The notes below the pieces were generated by a model. The model searched no databases and had not been told where the DNA came from. It saw only the letters and a list, made by a program, of their open reading frames with translations. From Leucobacter insecticola (GTDB lineage Bacteria; Actinomycetota; Actinomycetes; Actinomycetales; Microbacteriaceae), in contig NZ_CP049934.1 of NCBI RefSeq assembly GCF_011382965.1, positions 1,984,001 to 2,048,000 on the forward strand: a stretch of DNA of 64,000 bases, read 5' to 3'. Positions 55,225 to 63,562 of this stretch are shown here, one piece after another (the first letter of the stretch is position 1; each line of letters starts with the position of its first letter). The translations under genes and the position numbers were made by a program.

Positions 55225-56561
55225 CTACACCGTATCGAGCATTGAAGAGAGCTCGTACGGGGTGACCTGGGCACGGTACTCGGCGACTTCGCGTCGCTTA
55301 TCTCGGATGAAATAGGCAAACACCTGCTCCCCCAGTGTCTCAGCGACAAGCTCTGAGCGCTCCATCACCGCGAGGGCATGGTCGAGGCTTGTCGGCAGCG
55401 CGTCGAAGCCCATGGCCCGGCGTTCGCCGTCGCTGAGCGCCCACACGTTGTTCTCTGCCTCCGGGGAAGCTCGTACTCTCCCTCGATGCCTTTGAGTCCG
55501 GCAGCGAGCAGCATCGAGAATCCAAGGTACGGGTTCACTGCGCTGTCCATGCCGCGGTACTCGACACGCGCGGCACCACCCTTGCCGGGTTTGTACATCG
55601 GGATCCGCACGAGCGCCGAACGGTTGTTGTGGCCCCAGCTGACGAAGGACGGAGCCTCGTCGCCGCCCCAGAGCCGCTTGTAGGAGTTGATGTACTGGTT
55701 CGTGACCGCGGTGATCTCGGGAGCGTGGCGCAGCAGCCCCGCGACAAAGCGGCGCCCGGTCTGAGAAAGCTGGTGGCGCGCGCCCGGATCGTAGAAGGCG
55801 TTGGTGTCGCCCTCGAACAGCGAGAGGTGCGTGTGCATGCCGGATCCTGGCTGCCCCACGAGTGGCTTCGGCATGAAGGTAGCGTGCACTCCCTGCGCGA
55901 TCGCGACCTCCTTCACGACGCTGCGGAACGTCATGAGGTTATCGGCGGTCGTGAGGGCGTCGGCGTAGCGCAGATCGATCTCGTTTTGCCCGGGACCGGC
56001 CTCGTGATGGCTGAACTCGACGGAGATGCCAAGATCTTCCAGCATGTTCACACTTTCCCGGCGGAAGTCGTGCGCGGTGCCGCCCGGAACATTGTCGAAG
56101 TATCCAGCGCGGTCAACGGGCGTCGGGCCCTCTGCTCCAAACTCCTTTGATTTCAGCAGATAAAACTCGACCTCGGGATGCGTGTAAAAGGTGAATCCTT
56201 GCTCGGCGGCGCGGGCCAGGGTGCGCTTCAGCACGTTTCGCGGATCCGCAACCGCGGGTTCACCGTTCGGGGTCCTGATATCGCAGAACATACGCGCTGT
56301 CGGCTCGCTCTGGCTGCGCCACGGAAGCATTTGAAACGTCGCAGGATCCGGTACCGCGAGCAGATCAGACTCATAGGCGCGGGTGAGGCCTTCGATCGCG
56401 GAGCCGTCGAACCCAATGCCCTCGCTGAACGCGCCCTCCACCTCGGCCGGTGCGAGCGCGACCGATTTGAGCGTTCCGGACACGTCCGTAAACCACAGCC
56501 GCACGAACCTGACACCGCGCTCCTCGATGGTGCGAAGAACAAAATCACGCTGTTTACTCAT
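55225..56561 (-). CDS. glnA2: Glutamine synthetase GlnA2 (one apparent frameshift)
   Basis: A second glutamine-synthetase-family enzyme of the GlnA2 type, about 445 residues. It has FDGSAIEGLTRAYESDL, the binding motif KPLVGQPGSGMHTHLSLF, NNRSALVRIPMY and a C-terminal arm ending SSMLDTV. One G missing from the run 55463-55466 (plus strand) breaks it; adding it restores YELPPEAENNVWALSDGERR. The ATG at 56561 is preceded by GGAG. It is the first gene of the glnA2-glnE operon, with a GlnR-like box upstream. Whether it makes glutamine or acts on other amines cannot be told from sequence. Confidence 0.92.
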
Positions 56562-56612
56562 GCCTGCTCCGTTCATGAATGACGTTTAGCAGAATCAGAC
56601 TATCGCGCCCCT

Positions 56613-56628
56613 GTGACAATCATGTTAC
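56613..56628 (-). promoter_or_regulatory. GlnR-type box upstream of glnA2
   Basis: On the minus strand the sequence gtaac-atgatt-gtcac has two GlnR-like half-sites six bases apart. It ends 51 bases before the glnA2 start. With the box at glnA it suggests common nitrogen control of both synthetase genes and glnE. Confidence 0.55.
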
Positions 56629-56659
56629 GTCGGCCTGTGTTCTGGGCCCGCGCAGGACG

Positions 56660-56863
56660 CTAGTCCTCCCGTGCGTCCTCTTCGGCCCATTGCCGCGCCC
56701 GTTCCGCGATGATTTCCTGCGCGTTTGCGGCCTCTTCCCGGCTCTGAAACGGCCCAACACGGTCTACCGAGAGCGACTGCGGGCCGTCCTCCACCTCGCC
56801 GGTGCGGGTGTTGTACCAGTAGGTTTCGGCGGGATCCTCGATACCCCAGTCACGTTTGCTCAT
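56660..56863 (-). CDS. Small SPOR-domain-like protein
   Basis: A 67-residue acidic protein beginning MSKRDWGIEDPAETYWYNTR and then TGEVEDGPQSLSVDRVGPFQ. It matches the short SPOR-like proteins that actinobacteria encode next to map. The ATG at 56863 follows GAGGAG. The domain normally binds peptidoglycan, but without a signal sequence its role here is unknown. It diverges from map. Confidence 0.78.
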   Translation of the reverse strand: MSKRDWGIEDPAETYWYNTRTGEVEDGPQSLSVDRVGPFQSREEAANAQEIIAERARQWAEEDARED

Positions 56864-56935
56864 GGTGCGCTCCTCGATTTGTTCTGGGTGATGAGATGAC
56901 AGAGCGATTGCCCGCCACACTCCTAGACTAGAACC

Positions 56936-57805
56936 ATGCCATTCGACGCACAGGGGTTTCTTGTTCCAGGATCATTGCCGGCAGCGCGGACGGTGCCCGG
57001 CACCATCGCGCGGCCGCCGTATGTGGGGCTCAGCGTCCCGCCGCCGTATGCCGGCGACAATACGTACACGGAGAGTGAGATCGAAAAGATCCGAATCTCG
57101 GGAGCGATCGCATCCCGCGCGCTCGACGCCGTCGCGGAGGTGGTGCGCCCTGGAGTGACCACGGCCGAGCTCGACCGTGTCGCTCACGAATCGGTGGTCG
57201 CCGCTGGCGCCTACCCCTCCACACTCGGGTACCGCGGATACCGGGCGTCAAGCTGCACCTCCGTCAATGAGGTGATTTGTCACGGGATTCCCGACGACAC
57301 CGTGCTGCGCGAGGGCGACATCGTGAACGTCGACGTCACCGCATATCTCGACGGTTTCCACGGCGACACGAACCGCACCTTCCGCGTGGGCGCGGTCCCG
57401 GAAGAGATTGATCTGCTCGTCGAACGCACGCACGAGGCGATGATGCGCGGGATCAAGGCCGCTCGTCCGGGCCGTGCGGTCAACGTGATTGGCCGCGTCA
57501 TCGAGACCTACGCGAAGCGCTTCGGCTATGGCGTGGTGCGTGATTTTACCGGGCACGGTGTCGGATCTTCGTTCCACAGCGGGCTGATCATCCCCCACTA
57601 TGACTCGGCCCCCGCCTACGCAGACGTGATTCGGCCGGGCATGGTGTTCACGGTGGAGCCGATGCTGACCCTCGGCACGCACGAGTGGGATCAGTGGGAC
57701 GACGGCTGGACCGTGACCACGCGGGATCGCTCCGTGACCGCGCAGTTCGAACACACCATCGTGGTGCGTGAAGACGGTTTCGAGATCCTGACTCTGTCGG
57801 AGTAG
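56936..57805 (+). CDS. map: Type I methionyl aminopeptidase
   Basis: Map removes the initiator Met from new proteins. The 289-residue enzyme has an N-terminal Pro-rich extension followed by the pita-bread fold. Its metal ligands are in NVDVTAYLDGFHGDTNRTF (two Asp), FTGHGVGSSFH (His), MVFTVEPML (Glu) and VTAQFEHTIVV (Glu). The N-terminal extension, RPPYVGLSVPPPYAG, is typical of the actinobacterial longer form. It starts at the ATG at 56936. Confidence 0.95.
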   Translation: MPFDAQGFLVPGSLPAARTVPGTIARPPYVGLSVPPPYAGDNTYTESEIEKIRISGAIASRALDAVAEVVRPGVTTAELDRVAHESVVAAGAYPSTLGYRGYRASSCTSVNEVICHGIPDDTVLREGDIVNVDVTAYLDGFHGDTNRTFRVGAVPEEIDLLVERTHEAMMRGIKAARPGRAVNVIGRVIETYAKRFGYGVVRDFTGHGVGSSFHSGLIIPHYDSAPAYADVIRPGMVFTVEPMLTLGTHEWDQWDDGWTVTTRDRSVTAQFEHTIVVREDGFEILTLSE

Positions 57806-57817
57806 CTCGTGAGCTTG

Positions 57818-57876
57818 CGTCATCCTGCGCGCCCACCCTGCTTCATCATGCGCGCAGTCGCAGGATCCACGTGTCC
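57818..57876. repeat. Intergenic palindromic repeat
   Basis: Opens with cgtcatcctgcgcgc and closes with gcgcgcagtcgcaggatcc, so the ends pair. It belongs to the same dispersed set as 6041-6135 and lies just after map. Confidence 0.55.
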
Positions 57877-57909
57877 CAACTAGGATCCTTGTTTTGCGGG
57901 GAGCTTGGC

Positions 57910-58020
57910 GAGCCGGAGACGGTAGGCCCGTGCCAGCGCTTGATTGCGTTATCGAGACGCGCAAGGGTCGCACATCTCTCCTCCGCAAATGCGCCAGCAC
58001 GGGCCTACCGTCTCCGGCTC
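57910..58020. repeat. Perfect 24-bp inverted repeat around a 63-base spacer
   Basis: Bases 57910-57933 (gagccggagacggtaggccc, then gtgc) are exactly inverted at 57997-58020. The spacer encodes nothing recognisable. The size and ends resemble a miniature inverted-repeat element. Confidence 0.6.
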
Positions 58021-58116
58021 TCTGGTGTGTAGTTCCGTATGGTGCAATTGTCGAGAGTGCGAATTCGAGCCGCACGGTCGTGAAAGAGACGCGTGCAAGG
58101 TCTACCATTGGTGTAT

Positions 58117-58219
58117 GAGGTCTCTGCTTACTGAAACCTCCTTCCAGGAACTCCACGGAATTGGCTGGGACGGCGATCTGGACGTCATGCGGGCCAATGA
58201 TGTGATCGTTCACGATTAG
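58117..58219 (+). pseudogene. Antitoxin-like remnant (VapB-type C-terminus)
   Basis: A 33-codon frame ending GIGWDGDLDVMRANDVIVHD. The G-x-G-W-x-GDL-x-x-MR pattern is common at the C-termini of VapB-type antitoxins. The N-terminal DNA-binding part is missing and no VapC toxin follows. A related fragment (DCEGDLDVIRGDDAKIHG) lies at 60515-60616 on the far side of the FRG gene. Both are probably leftovers of one toxin-antitoxin locus. Confidence 0.4.
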
Positions 58220-58361
58220 TCTGTAACGGCTTCCTCATCCATCCAAGGGTCCGGCGATCATAGCTGACAGGAATGACTTGAGGCTGCCGGGCAGGGGTAA
58301 GCCCGCACCGCGTGAAGCGACACGCAAGGGAACCATGCTTTAAGCGAATGCCGGCTTGCCT
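58171..58361 (+). repeat. Left direct repeat flanking the FRG islet
   Basis: This segment, from cggcgatctggacgtcatgc to taagcgaatgccggcttgcc, is a diverged direct copy of 60520-60731. Shared anchors are tggacgtcat, aatgact with gaggctgccgggcag, and ctttaagcgaatg with cggcttgcct. Apart from this repeat, the inverted repeat, the palindromic repeat and the antitoxin remnant, the 57806-58655 gap shows no gene. Confidence 0.6.
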
Positions 58362-58655
58362 CGGACTAGGAGCCGTCGCACCGACACACCCACCCGGAAC
58401 GGCTGTGACTCCTAATCTGCCACCCGGGCGAGGGTGATATGGCAAGGTGGCCGTAGACCGGTCGCAATGGTGGGCAGTCAGTAACCGCTCAGCGACGGTT
58501 TGCGTTCAGCAAAGCTGTTGAGGACCGGTTTCGCTTACTCGAAAGCGGCCTCATTCAAGCCAAGAAATCGCCTGAGAAAATGGCACCGACCCGGAAGTGG
58601 AGCAACCTTCAACACAGGTAAACATGGACGTGCGTTGAAGTAAGTATTCGAATCA

Positions 58656-60452
58656 TCACAGGTACGTCTCTCTAACGTGAGAGAACCATTCTGGTTCTCC
58701 TTCGAGAAACCCTTTGATTCCTTCCATATCTGGATAGATTGTCTCCCAATCTAAGCCGTATGTACGCTTTAGAGTCTCTCGAATGGGCTCCTTCAGCCTG
58801 GCCGGTATCCGGAAGCTGTAGGTAAGAGACAGGTCGCTATCGGGGTTGGCAAGAGTCTTGCTGGGGTCGCAGGGGGCTAACACGACAGACATAGACGCAG
58901 CTATGTCTGTCGCCCGCCAATCTCCATCGACAATCTCGTTATAACGTTCAAGAACCGATTCCGTAATCGCTGGTGCTCCATCGAGAAGAAACACAGCGTT
59001 TTGCGCCAAAATGCGCTTGTCGTAGTCGGGTGGAATGACTTCCCGAAGCCGGGTCCCGGTCCCCCATGCACCCGTGACTCGATGTTTTGGAGAGCTAAAA
59101 TCAAACCAAAATGGGTACTGTTCGGACCAGAAAGCCTTGTCTATTTCTTTGGCTTGCGAATCGTCGATTTGAGAAACTGCGCGGTGGGCTACAGCAATGA
59201 GTCGGGCATCAGTCTCTGCGGTTTCTGGGTCTGTGACAGCAAACCAGAGCGCGAGCAGCGGGTTTCTAGTGGCGTCGAGCAACCTGGTAGGGATTCCACG
59301 ATGCTGCATTCTCGCCAGCGTCTCGACCGCAGGAGAGCTACCGAGTCTCCACCGAGCACCCACATCTGCAAGAAGATACCGCTCAGCGGCGACGATTTCC
59401 CGCTCCGTTGGTATGGTGTTGGCGGTCTGGTGTAGACCTTCACCAATGGGTTCCTTTGCCCTACGCACCTCACGATGAAGTGTAGAGTGCAAGCCCCAGT
59501 TCGCGTTCGCTTGCCCTCTCCACGTAACAGTGAGCGGGGCGAGCCTGCGGGTGAGTTCATCGAGTTGCGTCATGAGTTCTGAGAGCGATTCCACAGTTAC
59601 CTCGAACCGTTCAAAGATTGCCGCAGGTGTGCTCACCTTGTCTTCGGGGTAGCTTTCGAATCTTATTGGTTCATAGTCCGACTCAGGCGAGTCGAACGAT
59701 TCATTAGCTAACTCGCGAGCAACGCGGGCATACAATGCTGGTTCGAGCGTTTGCCCGGAATAATTTTGAAGCCAGCCGAGAGATGACTTGCTAATCCGGT
59801 CGGCGGCCTCCCTGGTCGCTGGGGTGAGCGAGTTTCGAACTTCATCGTTCCAGACCGTATTCGCATCGTCGATCGCCCAGTGGTTGAACTCGTTTGCACT
59901 GGCTATCTTTGCGGCGATCTCATGGGCTGGGCCAGACAATGCGGCACTTAGTGCGTCATTCCAAGCTTTGTTCCCGACAGTTGGCATGAGGTGGCTGAAC
60001 TGGTTCGCGCTCGCGATCCTCGCGGCGGCCTCTTTGGCTGGGCCAGACAATGCAGCACTTAGCGCGTCATTCCAAGCTTTGTTCCCGACAGTTGGCATGA
60101 GGTGGCTGAACTGGTTCGCGCTCGCGATCCTCGCGGCGGCCTCTTTGGCTGGGCCAGACAATGCAGCACTTAGCGCGTCATTCCAAGCTTTGTTCCCGAC
60201 AGTTGGCATGAGGTGGCTGAACTGGTTCGCGCTCGCGATCCTCGCGGCGATCTCTTGGGCGGAGACAGACGAGGAGTTGTCGTTCTCGGTCTCGCTTTTC
60301 TGCGCCGCCTCTGACCGATAAGTATTCGGTGCTTCTTCGTCCGGCTGAACGGAGTCATCGCTGGTTCCTGGTTTGGGTCCACCTGAGCCATCATTGTCGT
60401 CTTCCGGTACCAAGTCCGTCGACCTCCGTTCACATTCATTGCTCTTTACCAT
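58656..60452 (-). CDS. FRG domain protein with N-terminal tandem repeats
   Basis: A protein of about 598 residues. After a polar, acidic N-terminus come three virtually identical 37-residue repeats (about residues 67-177, each with ARIASANQFSHLMPTVGNKA and WNDALSAALSGPA), then two degenerate copies. A linker precedes the FRG domain from about residue 300, with TWRGQANANWGLHSTLHREV and MQHRGIPTRLLDATRNPLLA. FRG domains occur in accessory and phage-related loci and their activity is unknown. The ATG at 60452 is my start; the frame is open to 60536. The gene sits alone between diverged direct repeats and has a lower GC content than neighbours, so it was probably acquired. Confidence 0.75.
   Translation of the reverse strand: MVKSNECERRSTDLVPEDDNDGSGGPKPGTSDDSVQPDEEAPNTYRSEAAQKSETENDNSSSVSAQEIAARIASANQFSHLMPTVGNKAWNDALSAALSGPAKEAAARIASANQFSHLMPTVGNKAWNDALSAALSGPAKEAAARIASANQFSHLMPTVGNKAWNDALSAALSGPAHEIAAKIASANEFNHWAIDDANTVWNDEVRNSLTPATREAADRISKSSLGWLQNYSGQTLEPALYARVARELANESFDSPESDYEPIRFESYPEDKVSTPAAIFERFEVTVESLSELMTQLDELTRRLAPLTVTWRGQANANWGLHSTLHREVRRAKEPIGEGLHQTANTIPTEREIVAAERYLLADVGARWRLGSSPAVETLARMQHRGIPTRLLDATRNPLLALWFAVTDPETAETDARLIAVAHRAVSQIDDSQAKEIDKAFWSEQYPFWFDFSSPKHRVTGAWGTGTRLREVIPPDYDKRILAQNAVFLLDGAPAITESVLERYNEIVDGDWRATDIAASMSVVLAPCDPSKTLANPDSDLSLTYSFRIPARLKEPIRETLKRTYGLDWETIYPDMEGIKGFLEGEPEWFSHVRETYL
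59931..60263. repeat. Three 111-bp tandem repeats inside the FRG gene
   Basis: Units start at 59931, 60042 and 60153, exactly 111 bp apart, and differ at only a few positions. Each encodes one 37-residue repeat. Near-identity at the DNA level shows recent duplication or conversion, so copy number may vary between strains. Confidence 0.92.
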
Positions 60453-60519
60453 CACCCTATTTGAGTGCAGAGGAGATTTAGAGAGTTCTGGATATGAACA
60501 CCGTGCCGTGGACTGCGAA

Positions 60520-60731
60520 GGCGACCTGGACGTCATACGTGGCGATGATGCGAAGATTCACGGCTGGAATGCAAAGGCTTTCTCATCTGTCCAAGAGTTT
60601 GACGATTTTAGTCGGTAAGAATGACTCGAGGCTGCCGGGCAGAGGCAGGGCGGCAATGAGCGCATCAGGGTTGGCGTTGCGCGAAGCGAAACGCCGGGGT
60701 CCCCTGCTTTAAGCGAATGTCGGCTTGCCTC
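60520..60731 (+). repeat. Right direct repeat flanking the FRG islet
   Basis: Diverged direct copy of 58171-58361, including an antitoxin-like fragment at its left end and an inverted pair gccgggcagaggca / tgcctctgcccgg that can form a hairpin. It ends about 100 bases from rnpB. Confidence 0.6.
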
Positions 60732-60779
60732 TGCCCGGTAGTCGCCACGTCGACAGAGATATGTCAGTCTTGAAATCGG

Positions 60780-60808
60780 AGATTCTGCGACTTCGCGCAG
60801 AATGACAG
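60780..60808. repeat. Intergenic stem repeat near rnpB
   Basis: The stem attctgcg ... cgcagaat with loop acttcg is followed by gacag. It is related to 7546-7577 and lies just past the 3' end of rnpB, where it might also end the rnpB transcript. Confidence 0.5.
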
Positions 60809-60834
60809 GGGGCGCGCAGCATGTTGCTGGGGAT

Positions 60835-61223
60835 GGAATGGGCCGGATCATACGCCGGGTTCTGTCGCGCTGGCCCGAAAACCAGCGGTGACGGTCATCT
60901 CTCTCGGGATACTGTTACCAGCATCCTCTAGCGGCCTACCCGAAGACTCAGCGAGGAGCCTCAATGTCTTCTGTCTGGCCTTGCTCCGAACGAGGTTTAC
61001 CTGGCCGCCCGTGTCACCACGAACGCCGGTGGTCTCTTACACCACCCTTTCAGCCTTACCGGAAGTGGCAAGCCACTCCTGGCGGTCTACTCTCTGTTGC
61101 ACTTTCTCGCGGGTTACCCCGGGTGGGTGTTACCCACCGTTCTCCTCTGTGGAGCCCGGACGTTCCTCGGCACGGCCACCGCTTGCGCGGTGTCGTGACG
61201 CGACCGCCTCACCGACCCATTCC
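60835..61223 (-). ncRNA. rnpB: RNase P RNA
   Basis: The catalytic RNA of RNase P, which matures tRNA 5' ends. On the minus strand the ends pair as helix P1 (ggaatgggtcgg with ccggcccattcc). Universally conserved blocks are present: gaggaacgtccgggctccac near the 5' side, gggtaacccgcgagaaagtg, and the 3' block gacagaacccggcgtatgat. About 389 nt, with the type A layout usual for actinobacteria. No coding frame is involved. Confidence 0.93.
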
Positions 61224-61269
61224 GTGATTCAGTGTAGCGGAGAGCGGGCGAGATAATGGCGCGTGCGGG

Positions 61270-61998
61270 CTACTCTTCGTAGTCGCGCACCAGGATCGCG
61301 CCGCTGCCCGGGCAAAACACCAGCTCATCGGGTGCGGTGGCACGGATGTCGCTGAGCTCGGCAGGAGCGAGCGCCATGTTGTTACCTTCAGACACGTTGC
61401 CACGCAGTCGCGCCGCGCCAATTCCAATCCGGCCGCGAAGCTCTTCGTACAGATCGAGCAGGTCGCGCTGTAGCTCCGCGGCGACACTCGCGCGTTCCTC
61501 GGACTGCGCTGCGATCCTTGCGTCGAGTTCTCGCTCAGCCGCTTCGAGCCGCGCGGTGACCTCTGCGCGACGCGCGTCAACACCTTCCAGTAGCTGAGTT
61601 GCTTCGTCAAAGGCGGCCTGCGCGGTCTCCAATACCTCCATGATCTCGAGCTCGCGATCCTCAAGCTCGGACTGCCGACGCGTCAGCGTTTCCAGTTCCG
61701 ATTGCAGCGCCTGGGCCTCTTTGCTTGAGGTGCTGGAGCTGAGCATCTCGGTATCGCGATCCCTGCGCTGCTGCACGGTCGCAACGTCGGACTCGATCCG
61801 TTCGAGCTCGCCACGCTGCGTATCAAGCTCGCGCTGCGCCCGCATAAAGCCGTCGCGGGCTGCCGCATGCTCTGATCCAAGCCCCTCAAGTTCGGTACGT
61901 TCGGGAAGTGTGGCGCGCTGTCTGCGCAGCCGCGCCAGCAGAGTGTCGAGGTCTTGGAGATCAAGCAGGAGTCTCTGCTGGCGTGTGCTGGCCTTCAT
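61270..61998 (-). CDS. Coiled-coil zinc-ribbon family protein (CT398/DUF164-like) with lost cysteines
   Basis: A 242-residue protein with a long antiparallel coiled coil (residues 1-175) and a C-terminal segment that in relatives is a four-cysteine zinc ribbon. Here the first Cys pair is gone (ARLRGNVSEGNNMALAPAEL) and the second pair is reduced to one Cys (LVFCPGSGAILVRDYEE). Shape and length fit the family, but zinc binding by the usual site is not possible. Its start overlaps the end of the Nif3-like gene (ATGA), the usual partner in actinobacteria. Function unknown. Confidence 0.83.
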   Translation of the reverse strand: MKASTRQQRLLLDLQDLDTLLARLRRQRATLPERTELEGLGSEHAAARDGFMRAQRELDTQRGELERIESDVATVQQRRDRDTEMLSSSTSSKEAQALQSELETLTRRQSELEDRELEIMEVLETAQAAFDEATQLLEGVDARRAEVTARLEAAERELDARIAAQSEERASVAAELQRDLLDLYEELRGRIGIGAARLRGNVSEGNNMALAPAELSDIRATAPDELVFCPGSGAILVRDYEE

Positions 61999-62897
61999 GC
62001 TTCCAAGCCTATCGGCAAGTGCCCCCGGGCGCTGCGAAGCCGCAGCCGCGAAGATCCTTCAGACGCTGAAGGTCCAGGGATCGGTGCGGAGCGTGCTGAC
62101 CCGAAACTCCACCCCGGCAGCTGGGCCGCGAGGCGTTCCGCAGCGCCGTCAAGCCACAGCGACTCGCTCGCCCAGTGCGCCACATCGATCAGCGCGGGTC
62201 CGGTGGTCGCCGCGCTCAGCTCCAGCGATTCCTGCGCCGGGTGGTGACGCAAATCGCTCGTGAGATACACGTCCGCCGCGCGCACCTCGGGGTGGTCAAG
62301 GAGGCTGTCGCCGGCGCCCCCGAGAAGCGCGATGCGCTGCACTTCGCGATCCGGATCCCCCGCCACCCGCACACCGGTCACAGTCTCTGGCAGGATCGCC
62401 GCGACCCGCTCAGCGAACGACCGTAGCGTTTCGGGCGTCGCCAGATCACCGACGCGACCGATCCCGATGCCTGCCTCAGCCGCGGGTACGATCGGCGCTG
62501 CGCCGCGCAACCCGAGCCGCTGGGCAATGACGTCGGAGACGCCGCCGCCGGGAATATCCCCGTTGGTGTGCGCCGCGAGAAGCGCACACTCGCCCCGGAT
62601 GAGCCGGGCGAGCAACGCACCCTTGGAGGTGTCCTCCGCGACCGAGTGCACCCCCCGCAGCAGGAGCGGGTGATGCGTGAAGAGGAGGTCCGCGCCCCAC
62701 TCAAGCGCCTCGTCGACCGTCGCCGCTACCGCGTCAACGGCGAGCAACACTCGTCGCAGCGGCGCGTCGTCTCGGCCGGAGACGAGCCCCACGCGGTCCC
62801 ATGACTCTGCGGAATCCTCGGGCCAGAATTCCTCTGCGACGCGGCGGATATCCGCGAGCGTGAAGTGTCCCGTGCGATCCGCGAGCGATGTCATCAC
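61995..62897 (-). CDS. Nif3-like dinuclear metal centre protein
   Basis: A 300-residue Nif3/YbgI-type protein that forms hexameric rings with two metal ions per subunit. Metal ligands are in LLFTHHPLLLRG and in ALIDVAHWASE, with Asp and Glu residues between. The Nif3 family is linked loosely to GTP cyclohydrolase-like chemistry, with no firm function. It is coupled by 4-base overlap to the zinc-ribbon gene and touches metI upstream, so this may be one operon with the methionine transporter. Confidence 0.9.
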   Translation of the reverse strand: MMTSLADRTGHFTLADIRRVAEEFWPEDSAESWDRVGLVSGRDDAPLRRVLLAVDAVAATVDEALEWGADLLFTHHPLLLRGVHSVAEDTSKGALLARLIRGECALLAAHTNGDIPGGGVSDVIAQRLGLRGAAPIVPAAEAGIGIGRVGDLATPETLRSFAERVAAILPETVTGVRVAGDPDREVQRIALLGGAGDSLLDHPEVRAADVYLTSDLRHHPAQESLELSAATTGPALIDVAHWASESLWLDGAAERLAAQLPGWSFGSARSAPIPGPSASEGSSRLRLRSARGHLPIGLEA

Positions 62898-63562
62898 TAC
62901 CTCCGAAGCAGTTTTCTGGCGATGGCGTTCCCGAGTACCTGTACGAGCTGCACGATGACGATAATCAACAGCACTGCCGACCAGGTTACCCAGGGGTTGA
63001 ACTGGCGGAAGCCATACTGCATTGCAAAGTTGCCGAGGCCACCACCACCAATAATGCCAGCCATCGCGGTCATATCAACCACCGCGATAAACGCGAAGGT
63101 GTAGCCGAGCACGAGCGGGCCGAGGCCCTCCGGAATCAGCACGGTGAGGATCGTGCGCAGCGGGCCAGCTCCCATCGCCCGGGCGGCCTCAATAACGCCC
63201 GGAGAGACGGTCAGCAGGTTTTGCTCTACCAGGCGTGCGATTCCGAAGCTCGCCGCGAAGGCGAGGGCGAACATCGCCATCGGATCCCCAATTCCGGTCC
63301 CGATGACCGCGCGTGCGAGCGGTTGCAGGGCGAAGATCAGGAGGACGAACGGGATCGGGCGGAAGAAGTTCACGAGGAAGTTCAGAACCCAGTAGGTGGG
63401 TGGGCTGGGCAGAATGCCGCCCTGGCGGGTGACCGTCAGACACACGCCCAGGATCAAACCAATGCCGCCACCGAGGCCCATCGCGACGAGCACGTACAAG
63501 AGGGTTTGAAAGGTCGCCTCGAGAAACTTTCCACTTTCAAACAGAGCAAAGAGTTGTTCCAT
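62897..63562 (-). CDS. metI: Methionine ABC transporter permease MetI
   Basis: The membrane subunit of the MetNIQ D/L-methionine importer. The 221 residues form about five helices and include the coupling loop VIEAARAMGAGPLRTILTVL, with the EAA motif that contacts MetN, and the MetI-type MAGIIGGGGLGNFAMQYG. The ATG at 63562 shares one base with the metN stop codon (TAATG), showing tight coupling. The Nif3-like gene follows immediately. Confidence 0.93.
   Translation of the reverse strand: MEQLFALFESGKFLEATFQTLLYVLVAMGLGGGIGLILGVCLTVTRQGGILPSPPTYWVLNFLVNFFRPIPFVLLIFALQPLARAVIGTGIGDPMAMFALAFAASFGIARLVEQNLLTVSPGVIEAARAMGAGPLRTILTVLIPEGLGPLVLGYTFAFIAVVDMTAMAGIIGGGGLGNFAMQYGFRQFNPWVTWSAVLLIIVIVQLVQVLGNAIARKLLRR

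Noticed and set aside
59931..60263. Tandem 111-bp repeats as a CRISPR array
   Set aside because: The units are contiguous without spacers and lie in frame inside a protein-coding gene.
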